From: Acetobacteraceae bacterium
Lineage (GTDB): Bacteria > Pseudomonadota > Alphaproteobacteria > Acetobacterales > Acetobacteraceae
Direction of reading: 5' to 3'
DNA: 7,346 nucleotides
Assembly (NCBI GenBank): GCA_027340195.1
Contig: DAHWNE010000095.1
Span: 1-7,346 of the forward strand
Shown here: piece by piece, positions 1 to 5,699 of the stretch
Layout of the letters: each line of letters begins with the position of its first letter
How positions within the stretch are numbered: the stretch's first letter is position 1
The notes under the pieces: model-generated
The model's input: the letters and a program-made list of their open reading frames with translations, nothing else
The model's database searches: none
What the model was told of the DNA's origin: nothing
Program-made: the position numbers and the translations under genes

Positions 1-25
1 AAGTGGGCCATAACGCCGGTTGCTA

Positions 26-334
26 TTAGTTCAGCAGGCTATCGGCCAGCATTCTGAAGGCCGCCAGTTTGTCATCGCGGATGTTGTCCTGTTCGCTCCT
101 GGCGAAGCCGTGGACGAAAAAGGCCCGCGTTCCTGACCGGAACAGGATGATCGTCCCGAACCCGCCGGACTTCCCCGCGCCCCTGCGGGCAATGCGTTGC
201 TTGATGACACCGCCGCCGAGATCGGCGTCAACCAATCCTCGCTCCGCCCGCGCGACGGCGGCGCACAGGGCTGTGTCCGTCATCAGGGTGCCGCGCGCGA
301 ACCGGGCAAATGCCTTGGTCTTGAAGATCCGCAC
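26..334 (-). CDS. RelE/HigB-like toxin of a type II toxin-antitoxin system
   Basis: The 102-residue product resembles the RelE-like family (Pfam RelE/COG4737) whose members are typically toxins paired with a DNA-binding antitoxin and act on translation. The sequence shows an N-terminal basic/aromatic MRIFKTKAFARFAR stretch, the conserved DADLGGGVIKQRIAR block (about residues 37-51), a GKSGGFGTIILFR strand and the FFVHGFARSEQDNI segment. The start is GTG at 334, with GAGG about 3 nt upstream; it coincides with the expected family N-terminus. The end is a tandem TAA TAG stop. As I recall the family, many members carry 10-20 more C-terminal residues, so this copy may be slightly short. The antitoxin gene normally follows the toxin; an ATG at position 12 on the same strand could be its start but only four codons are in view. 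Directly upstream is a broken nucleotidyltransferase gene. Toxin function is inferred from similarity. Confidence 0.8.
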   Translation of the reverse strand: MRIFKTKAFARFARGTLMTDTALCAAVARAERGLVDADLGGGVIKQRIARRGAGKSGGFGTIILFRSGTRAFFVHGFARSEQDNIRDDKLAAFRMLADSLLN

Positions 335-336
335 AT

Positions 337-535
337 GGCCTCGCCGCTTCCTTCACCGCCATCCGCTGGAACAGGCCGAGCCGGCCGCGCGGGTGATGAA
401 GAACAGATCGACGTCCGAATTCGCCCGCGCGTCCCCTCGGGTGGTCGAACCGAACAGGAAAAGATGGTCGATGCCGAGCTGCTTCGGCTTGGCCGCGGGA
501 GTGGCGAGGCGGGCGATGGCCTGATCGCGATCCAT
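337..535 (-). pseudogene. MNT-type nucleotidyltransferase fragment, frameshifted and 3'-truncated
   Basis: Reading from ATG at 535, the first 49 residues match the small MNT nucleotidyltransferase family (MntA/minimal nucleotidyltransferases, usually near 100 residues and often antitoxins of HEPN toxins). The active-site signature is visible: LFLFGSTTRGDAR with G29-S30, then SDVDLFF with D41 and D43. After about residue 49 this frame degenerates and stops at 353 (60 residues). The expected continuation, GRLGLFQRMAVKEAA, is present in another frame, so a single base appears to have been lost near 385-405. Even with the frame restored, similarity ends at about 340, where the RelE-like gene begins. 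The C-terminal half of the domain is therefore missing. A longer reading from 586 adds residues unlike the family and is not supported. No HEPN partner is visible. An open frame of 60 codons does remain (353-535), but an active enzyme is unlikely. Confidence 0.72.
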
Positions 536-542
536 GTGTAAA

Positions 543-548
543 TTTATA
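543..548 (-). promoter_or_regulatory. possible -10 element (TATAAA) for the nucleotidyltransferase remnant
   Basis: On the minus strand TATAAA lies seven bases before the ATG at 535, in an AT-rich island within GC-rich DNA. Transcription starting about seven bases downstream would yield a leaderless mRNA beginning at the ATG, consistent with the absence of a Shine-Dalgarno sequence. No convincing -35 hexamer lies 16-18 nt upstream, so this is a weak call. Confidence 0.3.
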
Positions 549-582
549 GCACAGGTTGGTCCGGCCCGCATGGGGCCAGGGC

Positions 583-1143
583 TCATCGGCTCTCGCCGAA
601 GCGGGCGCCGGCGCGGACCGCGTCGCCCTCTCGCACATAGCAGAGGATGCGGCGCGCGATCAGGCCGGCGATCTGCACCACCGCGATTTCCCGCCCGTCG
701 GGCAGGCGGATGGCCAGGGCGTTACGTTCGTTGTCGGCGGAGGCCTTGTCGAGGTTGGCGGAGACGAAGGCGCCGTGGCGATAGGCGATGCGGGTGACGG
801 TGCCGTCGGCGGGGATGCGGTTCACATGGACATCCAGCACCGAGAGGAAGATGCCCACCCGCCAGCGCGGCGCGGGGCCGAGGCCGAGTTCGGGCGGCGG
901 GGCGGCGGGGGCGAGGGAGACCACCTTGCCGTCGGCCGGGGCCAGCAGCAGGCCGGGGCGGGGTGGGGGGACGCGCTCGGGGTCGCGGAAGAAATAGAGG
1001 GCGAAGGCGAGGAAGACGAGGGCGAGCCAGGAGAGCCAGTGGGGGAGCAAGACGACCCCCGCGCCGCCACCCTGGCAGAGGCGCGGGCGCTGCTCAAGCC
1101 GAAGGGCGAGGACCGGGTGGGGTTGTGAGCGCTCAGCCGGCAA
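583..1143 (-). pseudogene. psd: phosphatidylserine decarboxylase remnant lacking the pyruvoyl/autocleavage site
   Basis: Phosphatidylserine decarboxylase converts phosphatidylserine to phosphatidylethanolamine at the inner membrane. It is made as a proenzyme that cleaves itself at a Gly-Ser to form a pyruvoyl cofactor. The middle of the short alphaproteobacterial form is clear: a hydrophobic segment (about residues 30-50), [44 protein letters not shown] and [12 protein letters not shown]. The family then continues through a block of the type RFGLIRFGSRVDVYLP that holds the cleavage serine. Here the protein reads GARFGESR and stops, and no downstream frame supplies that block. The first ~25 residues also do not look like the family, and the only start at this end is TTG without a ribosome binding site. 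The frame is otherwise open. It is probably non-functional; pssA, often the downstream neighbour in alphaproteobacteria, is absent. Confidence 0.75.
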
Positions 1144-1222
1144 CTTGATCGAACAACAACACCAAATAGAAAATCGCCCGCAAGGAACCGCAGGCGACCG
1201 CTGTAAGCAGAGACAGAGCCAA

Positions 1223-1251
1223 GCGGCAACGGGATCGAAACCTGTTGCCGC
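1223..1251 (-). terminator. strong hairpin downstream of the PEP-CTERM gene, candidate terminator
   Basis: GCGGCAAC at 1223-1230 pairs perfectly with GTTGCCGC at 1244-1251. The stem extends inward by three more pairs (one G-T) around a seven-base loop ATCGAAA. It lies about 20 nt beyond the stop codon of the PEP-CTERM gene. On the minus strand the flank after the stem is TTGGCTCTGTCTC, only moderately T-rich, so intrinsic termination is plausible but not certain. It may instead act as an mRNA 3' stabiliser. Confidence 0.5.
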
Positions 1252-1271
1252 CTGACCTGATTATGCAGGTG

Positions 1272-2012
1272 TCAGCCCCGAGCGCGCTTGCGCATGCTGA
1301 CGAAGCCAAGCGCCGCAAGACCGCTCGCCATGATGAAGATCGATGCTGGCTCGGGCACCTGCGGGGGAGCATAGGTATAGGTGAGGCTGACAACCGCGTT
1401 CCCTGTCGTCACCTGGGACGCCGAGGTGTTGCCGCCGGTGTTGGAAAGAAGGGTCCCGGTCAGGGTGGTGATACCGAAGTTGATATTGCCCACCCCCTCG
1501 AACGAGGCAAAATCCGCAGGGTTGGTGTCAATCACACTGACCGATTGAGGGCGTGCGGTAACCGACGGGCTGGTGGACCCGCTACCCGACAAAGTATAGT
1601 TCGACGCGTTGCTGACCAGCACGATCGCGGCCGGATTTAGCGTCTTTGACGCAATACTCGCGGAAGTCGTGTTGATCAGGTTGTTCAGAATCGCGTTGAC
1701 CGCGCTGCTGGTGGAGCTGAACTGAGCGGCAGACTCAGTCTGCGCCGAACCCGAGGAGCCGCTACCGGAGTTATTGGTGATCGTGAGCGTGGAGCTAAAC
1801 CCGTAACTCACGGAGATGGCAACCTGGGTCAACGTACCCAGCGCCGGGTTAAACTCTCCCAGGCTTACCGACTCGGTCGCCGGCGTCACGTCGGTCTGGA
1901 ACCCGCCAGACCCCCCAAAAGTTCCGGTTTCGGTCGGCAGCACGGTCGCATAGGCGGCGCTGCCGCTCAACGCAAAGCCCATGGCCGCAGCGACTGCCAA
2001 AAGACGCTTCAT
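1272..2012 (-). CDS. PEP-CTERM sorting domain protein, choice-of-anchor E type
   Basis: This encodes a 246-residue secreted protein of unknown specific role. A signal peptide occupies residues 1-22 (MKRLLAVAAAMGFALSGSAAYA, cleavage after AYA). The body is rich in Ser, Thr, Gly and Asn with alternating beta-strand patterns. The segment SLGEFNPALGTLTQVAISV (about residues 50-68) resembles the start of the choice-of-anchor E domain. The C-terminus is a classic PEP-CTERM signal: VPEP at 219-222, a hydrophobic helix IFIMASGLAALGFV, then the basic tail MRKRARG. Such tails are recognised and cleaved by exosortase, linked to extracellular polysaccharide or surface display. ATG at 2012 is preceded by AGGAG with good spacing. 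Its base composition is clearly less GC-rich than its neighbours. No exosortase gene is in view. The sorting assignment is firm; the function is unknown. Confidence 0.9.
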   Translation of the reverse strand: MKRLLAVAAAMGFALSGSAAYATVLPTETGTFGGSGGFQTDVTPATESVSLGEFNPALGTLTQVAISVSYGFSSTLTITNNSGSGSSGSAQTESAAQFSSTSSAVNAILNNLINTTSASIASKTLNPAAIVLVSNASNYTLSGSGSTSPSVTARPQSVSVIDTNPADFASFEGVGNINFGITTLTGTLLSNTGGNTSASQVTTGNAVVSLTYTYAPPQVPEPASIFIMASGLAALGFVSMRKRARG

Positions 2013-2411
2013 CTGTAGTCTCCTATTGCTAACCAGTCACTGCACCAAACGGCCAACGCACGCCAACCGAGACCGCCATAATCAACCAGCTTATTGCATA
2101 TCAGAAGCTGCCACATAGGAAATTGATGCGGCTTCCACTGACTGTAACCTAGCTGCACCAGCGAACTTGTGGCTTGCTCCCTCCGGCAGATCAATTCATA
2201 CCCCGGCGAGGGGGGAAGTGCAAGCAAAAAACGCGCTGTCCAAAATTTTTCACGCCTGCCCGCAGTGCGGCGGTTCCCGGAGCGGTTCGACCGCTCCTCG
2301 GCCGGCGGATCGCCAGGCTCCCCGGCGTGCCTCCTTGCGATCATCCCGCCGCTTCGCCGCCCCGAACGCCCGCTCCCACCGCGACTCCCGCCAGAAGGCG
2401 CCCCGCCCCCG
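2013..2411. other. intergenic region between yihA and the PEP-CTERM gene
   Basis: This stretch of about 400 nt has no convincing gene. The part next to the PEP-CTERM gene (about 2013-2260) is markedly AT-richer and should hold that gene's promoter and 5' leader. I see a ribosome binding site (AGGAG, 2020-2024 on the minus strand) but no clear -35/-10 pair; TATGCA near 2096-2101 is a weak -10 candidate. The octamer CTGCACCA occurs twice (2040-2047 and 2153-2160). The yihA-proximal part is GC-rich and contains an 8-bp perfect hairpin at 2279-2297. A minus-strand frame from 2344 is open and overlaps the PEP-CTERM start, but its protein is unlike anything I recognise and it lacks a ribosome binding site. 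Confidence 0.6.
2279..2297. repeat. 8-bp perfect inverted repeat (hairpin)
   Basis: GGAGCGGT at 2279-2286 and ACCGCTCC at 2290-2297 form a perfect stem with a three-base loop TCG. It lies about 115 nt beyond the yihA stop codon. No T-run follows on either strand. Further along the minus strand, a shorter palindrome CCGCAGTGCGG (2260-2270) is followed by an A/T run at 2241-2250. The pair may terminate the rpmH-yihA operon, but the distance and missing U-tract make this tentative. Confidence 0.4.
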
Positions 2412-3059
2412 TCACTCCACCCCAGGCACCAACCCCGCCAGCTCCGCGCGCAACGCCTCCACCCCCACCCCGGTCTCGGCGCTGGTCGCCAGCGGGCGCG
2501 GATGCGCCGCCGGGTGTTCGCGCGCCAGCGCCGCCGTCGCCACCTCCCGCGCCAGCAGGGCAGGGGGGGACAGCCCGTCCACCTTCGTCAGCACCAGCTG
2601 GAACGTCACCGCCGCCCGGTCCAGCAGCGCCATCACCGCGTGGTCGCTGTCTTTCAGCGGAACCCGCGAATCCAGCAGCAGCAGCACCCGCCGCAGCTCC
2701 GGCCGGCCGCGCAGGTAATCGAACATCATCCCCTGCCAGTCGGCCTGGATCTCGCGCCCGGCGCGCGCGTAGCCATAGCCCGGCATATCGACCAGGGTCA
2801 GCCGGTCGCCGAGGTTGAAGAAATTGAGCTGCCGCGTCCGCCCCGGCGTGTTCGAAACCCGGGCCAGCGCCCGCCGCCCGGTCAGCGCGTTCAGCAGCGA
2901 GGATTTGCCGACATTGGACCGCCCGGCGAAGGCGATCTCGGCCCGCCCGCCCGGCGGCAGCTGGTCCAGACGCTGCGCGCCGTGGAAGAATTCGCACGGC
3001 CCGGCGAACAGCCGCCGCCCCGCTTCCAGCCGGGCGGCGGCCTCCGCCTCCGTGCTCAC
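2412..3059 (-). CDS. yihA: ribosome biogenesis GTP-binding protein YihA/YsxC (EngB)
   Basis: This GTPase of the TrmE-Era-EngA-EngB superfamily assists late assembly of the large ribosomal subunit in the cytoplasm. The 215-residue product has all G motifs: G1 GRSNVGKSS (46-54), G2 threonine in TPGRTRQLNFF (from 71), G3 DMPG (91-94), G4 TKVD (158-161) and G5 TSAETG (192-197). The length is normal for the family. The start is GTG at 3059, overlapping the yidC stop as GTGA. There is no good Shine-Dalgarno sequence, so translation is probably coupled to yidC. Farther upstream the frame is open only as a shadow of yidC. It is the last gene of the rpmH operon here; the argB that often follows yihA in alphaproteobacteria is not present. 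Confidence 0.96.
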   Translation of the reverse strand: MSTEAEAAARLEAGRRLFAGPCEFFHGAQRLDQLPPGGRAEIAFAGRSNVGKSSLLNALTGRRALARVSNTPGRTRQLNFFNLGDRLTLVDMPGYGYARAGREIQADWQGMMFDYLRGRPELRRVLLLLDSRVPLKDSDHAVMALLDRAAVTFQLVLTKVDGLSPPALLAREVATAALAREHPAAHPRPLATSAETGVGVEALRAELAGLVPGVE

Positions 3060-4774
3060 GACCGCGCGAGCCCCGGCTTCGCCAGCCGGGTCGAGCGCAT
3101 GATGAGCCATTGCTGGCCGATCGACAGCAGATTGTTCCAGGTCCAGTACAGCACCAGCCCGGCCGGGAACCGCCCCATCATGAAGGTGAAGATCACCGGC
3201 ATGAACAGGAACAGCTTGGCCTGCACCGGATCCGGCGGCGGCGGGTTCAGCTTCTGCTGGCCGAACATGGTCAGCCCCATCAGGATCGGCAGCAGCCCCA
3301 GATGCAGGAACGGCGAGATCGCGCCGGGATGCCACGGGATCAGCCCGAACAGGGTGAACACATTGGTCGGATCGACCGCCGAGAGATTGTGGATCCAGCC
3401 GTAGAACGGCGCCTGGCGCATCTCGATGGTGATGAAGATCACCTTGTAGAGCGAGAAGAACACCGGCACCTGGATCAGCATCGGCAGGCAGCCGGAGGCC
3501 GGGTTGACCTTCTCGGCCTTGTACAGCGCCATCATCTCCTGCTGCTGCTTCTGCGGATCGTCCTTGTAGCGCTCGCGCAGCGCGGTCACCCGCGGCGCCA
3601 GCAGCCGCATCTTGCTCATCGAGCGGTAGGAGTAGTTGGCCAGCGGGAAGAACAGCAGCTTCACGCAGACGGTGAAGGCCATGATCGCCAGCCCGAAATT
3701 GCCGAGCAGGGAGTTGAAATAGTCGAGCGCGTAGAAGATCGGCTTGGTGATCCAGTAGAACCAGCCGAAATCCACCGCCTTGTCGAATTGCGGAATGTGC
3801 AGGCGGGATTCGTAGGCGTCCAGCAGATTGACCACCTTCGCCCCGGCGAACACGTGCGACCCCAGGCTCGCCTGCCCGCCCGGCGCCACCGTCTCCGCCG
3901 CGGCCGGGACGTAATCCACCTGGTAATGCCCGTCCCCGCCCGGGATATAGCGGTAGCGCAAGGTCGCGGGGACGGACTGGTCGGGGATCAGCGCGCCCAG
4001 CCAGTATTTGTCGGTGAACCCGGCCCATCCGCCCGTGGAGGTGGCCTGATAGGCCACGTTCCCCGGCTTGCCCTTGGCGTCGGACTTGGCCTTCGGGTAG
4101 CCCATCTCCTGCAACCGGTCATGGGCGACACCGGTCAGCCCCTCGAACAGGATATAGTACCCGGAGGGCGGGGGGGTGTAGTCGCGCCGGATCCGCTCCC
4201 ACGGATACAGGCTGACCGGCGTGGTGCCGGCGTTGACGACGTTTTGGCTGACCGCGAACATGTAGTGCCGGTCGATCGTCAGCACGATCCGGAACGTGAG
4301 CCCGGCGCCGTTGTTCCACGACAGCGTGACCGGATGGCCGGGCGAAAGCGGGCCGGGACTCGCGGTCCAGACGGTGTCCGGCCCCGGCAGCGCGAGGTGT
4401 TCTCCCGCCGCCGCCGACCAGCCGAATTGCGCGTAATAGGGGTGCTTGGTGTCGCGGCGGGCGAACAGGCGCACGTCGGGCGCCCCCGGTGCCTGGCTGG
4501 TGTGGTATTGCGTCAGCAGCAGGTCGTCGATCTTGGCCCCGCGCAGGTTGATCGACCCGCGCAGCGCCGGCGTCGCGATCGCCACCCGCGGCGCCGGGAT
4601 GCGTGGTGGGGCCGGCGTGGCGGCCGCGGCCGGTCCGCCGGACGGCGCCGGGGCCGAGGTGGCGGCGACCGGCGCGGGCGCCGGGTGCGGCAGATAGCGC
4701 TCGGCCAGGAACTGGTAGCCGAACAGGATCACGAATGAGATCGCGATCGCGAGCAGCAGGCGCTTCTGGTCCAT
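3056..4774 (-). CDS. yidC: membrane protein insertase YidC (YidC/Oxa1 family)
   Basis: YidC inserts and folds inner-membrane proteins, alone or with SecYEG. The 572-residue protein starts with a transmembrane helix (about residues 5-24, LLLAIAISFVILFGYQFLAE). A Pro/Ala-rich linker (about 30-65) and the periplasmic beta-sandwich domain (about 66-325) follow. The conserved insertase core (about 340-560) contains the helix FGLAIMAFTVCVKLLFFPLA and the family motif YRSMSKM. R384 in that motif matches the conserved groove arginine. Next come a cytoplasmic hairpin with RYKDDPQKQQQEMMALYK, then PASGCLPMLIQVPVFFSLYK and the last helices. The length is typical of Gram-negative YidC. ATG at 4774 abuts the yidD stop (TAGATG) and has no separate ribosome binding site, so reinitiation after yidD is likely. 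Nothing suggests damage. Confidence 0.98.
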   Translation of the reverse strand: MDQKRLLLAIAISFVILFGYQFLAERYLPHPAPAPVAATSAPAPSGGPAAAATPAPPRIPAPRVAIATPALRGSINLRGAKIDDLLLTQYHTSQAPGAPDVRLFARRDTKHPYYAQFGWSAAAGEHLALPGPDTVWTASPGPLSPGHPVTLSWNNGAGLTFRIVLTIDRHYMFAVSQNVVNAGTTPVSLYPWERIRRDYTPPPSGYYILFEGLTGVAHDRLQEMGYPKAKSDAKGKPGNVAYQATSTGGWAGFTDKYWLGALIPDQSVPATLRYRYIPGGDGHYQVDYVPAAAETVAPGGQASLGSHVFAGAKVVNLLDAYESRLHIPQFDKAVDFGWFYWITKPIFYALDYFNSLLGNFGLAIMAFTVCVKLLFFPLANYSYRSMSKMRLLAPRVTALRERYKDDPQKQQQEMMALYKAEKVNPASGCLPMLIQVPVFFSLYKVIFITIEMRQAPFYGWIHNLSAVDPTNVFTLFGLIPWHPGAISPFLHLGLLPILMGLTMFGQQKLNPPPPDPVQAKLFLFMPVIFTFMMGRFPAGLVLYWTWNNLLSIGQQWLIMRSTRLAKPGLARS

Positions 4775-5032
4775 CTAACTGTCCAGCGAGGGGGTACGGC
4801 GCGGCGGGACCGGATCGAACCCGCCGTCGCAGAACGGGTTGCAGCGCAGGACGCGCCAGGCGGCGAGCGCGGTGCCGCGCAGCGGTCCGTGGCAGGCGAG
4901 CGCGCCGATCGCGTAGTCCGAGCAGGAGGGGTAGAACCGGCACTGCCCGCCCAGCACCGGGCGCAGGGTCCATTGATAGGCCCGCACCGCGCCGATGCCG
5001 AGCGCGGTTCCGGCCTGCGACAGGCGGTTCAT
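4775..5032 (-). CDS. yidD: membrane protein insertion efficiency factor YidD
   Basis: The 85-residue product is a small membrane-associated protein that supports YidC-dependent insertion. It contains the family hallmarks: an amphipathic N-terminal segment (AVRAYQWTLRPVLG), the cysteine motif CRFYPSCSDYA (about 31-41), and RCNPFCDGGFDPVP near the C-terminus. ATG at 5032 overlaps the rnpA stop codon as ATGA; no independent Shine-Dalgarno sequence is seen. The stop codon lies directly before the yidC ATG. The gene order rnpA-yidD-yidC is conserved across many bacteria and supports both identity and start choice. Confidence 0.96.
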   Translation of the reverse strand: MNRLSQAGTALGIGAVRAYQWTLRPVLGGQCRFYPSCSDYAIGALACHGPLRGTALAAWRVLRCNPFCDGGFDPVPPRRTPSLDS

Positions 5033-5403
5033 CGGGACCGTGCCAGGGAAGCGACGGGCGTTGCGGCGCGGGCCAGGGCCGCGCGGAGGTCGTCCAGCAG
5101 GGCGGGGAATTCGCGGCTGCGTGTCGCCTCCCGCCCGATCAGCACCAGGTCGCGGCCGGGGCAGGGGGTCTCGGCCAGGACCAGGCGGGCGCAGGCACGC
5201 AGGCGGCGGCGGGTGCGGTTGCGCACCACCGCGTTGCCGACCTTCTTGGTGACCGTGAAGCCGATCCGGGCCGGGGCGTCATCGCCGCGCGCGAGGGCCT
5301 GGAGCACCAGCCCGGGGGTGGCGGCCTTGCGCCCGCGCGCGGCCACCAGCAGGAACTCGGCGCGGCGGGTCAGCCGGTTGGGTTTGCGCGCGGCCGGGGC
5401 CAT
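5029..5403 (-). CDS. rnpA: ribonuclease P protein component
   Basis: RnpA is the basic protein subunit of RNase P, which with the RNA component removes 5' leaders from tRNA precursors. The 124-residue product contains FLLVAARGRKAATPGLVLQ, the strand IGFTVTKKVGNAVVRN and the RNR signature beginning R61-N62-R63, followed by RRRLR. The chosen start is ATG at 5403, 25 nt after the rpmH stop. A longer reading from 5517 would overlap rpmH in another frame and adds residues unlike the family, so it was not used. A GGG-containing sequence (GCAGGGTG) about 9 nt upstream may serve as a weak ribosome binding site. The end overlaps the yidD start by four bases. Confidence 0.95.
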   Translation of the reverse strand: MAPAARKPNRLTRRAEFLLVAARGRKAATPGLVLQALARGDDAPARIGFTVTKKVGNAVVRNRTRRRLRACARLVLAETPCPGRDLVLIGREATRSREFPALLDDLRAALARAATPVASLARSR

Positions 5404-5428
5404 GGCACGGGGCACCCTGCGCCCGGGA

Positions 5429-5563
5429 TCAGGCCGACAGGCGCTTGCGACCCTTGGCGCGGCGGCTTGCCAGCACCTTCCGGCCGCCGACGGTGGCCAT
5501 GCGCGCGCGAAAGCCATGGCGGCGCTTGCGAACCAGCTTGGAGGGTTGATAGGTGCGCTTCAC
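5429..5563 (-). CDS. rpmH: 50S ribosomal protein L34 (bL34)
   Basis: The 44-residue, very basic protein begins [20 protein letters not shown] and ends KGRKRLSA, an almost canonical alphaproteobacterial bL34. It is a structural protein of the large ribosomal subunit. The start codon is GTG at 5563, preceded by GGAG eight bases upstream. It is the first gene of the operon, followed after 25 nt by rnpA, and has its own strong promoter upstream. The reading frame is complete, with TGA at 5429-5431. Confidence 0.97.
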   Translation of the reverse strand: MKRTYQPSKLVRKRRHGFRARMATVGGRKVLASRRAKGRKRLSA

Positions 5564-5635
5564 GCCGGCAACTCCGAAACAACAGGGGCGGGACAACAGC
5601 TAAGAGGCCGCACCCGCCCGGGGCGCGACCCGATG

Positions 5636-5651
5636 CGGGGCGGCGGCCCCG
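5636..5651 (-). repeat. hairpin in the rpmH leader
   Basis: CGGGGC (5636-5641) and GCCCCG (5646-5651) form a perfect 6-bp stem around a four-base loop, placed at the very 5' end of the predicted rpmH transcript. It could stabilise the mRNA or affect early elongation. In such GC-rich DNA a stem this size can also arise by chance. Confidence 0.4.
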
Positions 5652-5662
5652 AGGCTGGGCGG

Positions 5663-5691
5663 CTTATAGGGGCGGCCCCAGGGGTGGTCAA
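5663..5691 (-). promoter_or_regulatory. sigma-70-type promoter of the rpmH operon
   Basis: On the minus strand TTGACC (5686-5691) and TATAAG (5663-5668) are separated by exactly 17 bases, close to the housekeeping consensus. Transcription would start near 5655, giving an untranslated leader of about 90 nt before rpmH. The spacer contains the small palindrome CCCCAGGGG (5676-5684). The -35 box lies within ten bases of the end of the neighbouring regulator gene. Strength is inferred from sequence only. Confidence 0.8.
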
Positions 5692-5699
5692 CCGCCGGC

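Noticed and set aside
536..586. Upstream start (586) for the nucleotidyltransferase
   Set aside because: The 17 added residues are not family-like and cover the TATAAA element; ATG 535 (MDRDQAIARL) fits the family start.
556..1128. Plus-strand 190-codon frame opposite psd
   Set aside because: It is mostly the antisense of the conserved psd core. The last ~20 codons could be a gene tail, but nothing recognisable supports that.
2040..2160. Repeated CTGCACCA as operator pair or repeat array
   Set aside because: There are only two copies of eight bases without regular spacing or symmetry; this is compatible with chance.
2009..2344. Minus-strand 111-codon frame overlapping the PEP-CTERM start as ATGA
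   Set aside because: It has no ribosome binding site, is unlike any family I recognise, and crosses a sharp change of base composition. It is most likely a chance open frame in the upstream region.
2169..4738. Long plus-strand open frames opposite yihA and yidC (up to 542 codons)
   Set aside because: They are antisense shadows of strongly conserved genes in high-GC DNA, with low-complexity Arg/Ala/Gly-rich translations.
5404..5517. N-terminal extension of rnpA overlapping rpmH
   Set aside because: The frame is open and recalls the Thermus rpmH/rnpA overlap, but the extra residues are unlike RnpA, and ATG 5403 matches the family start.
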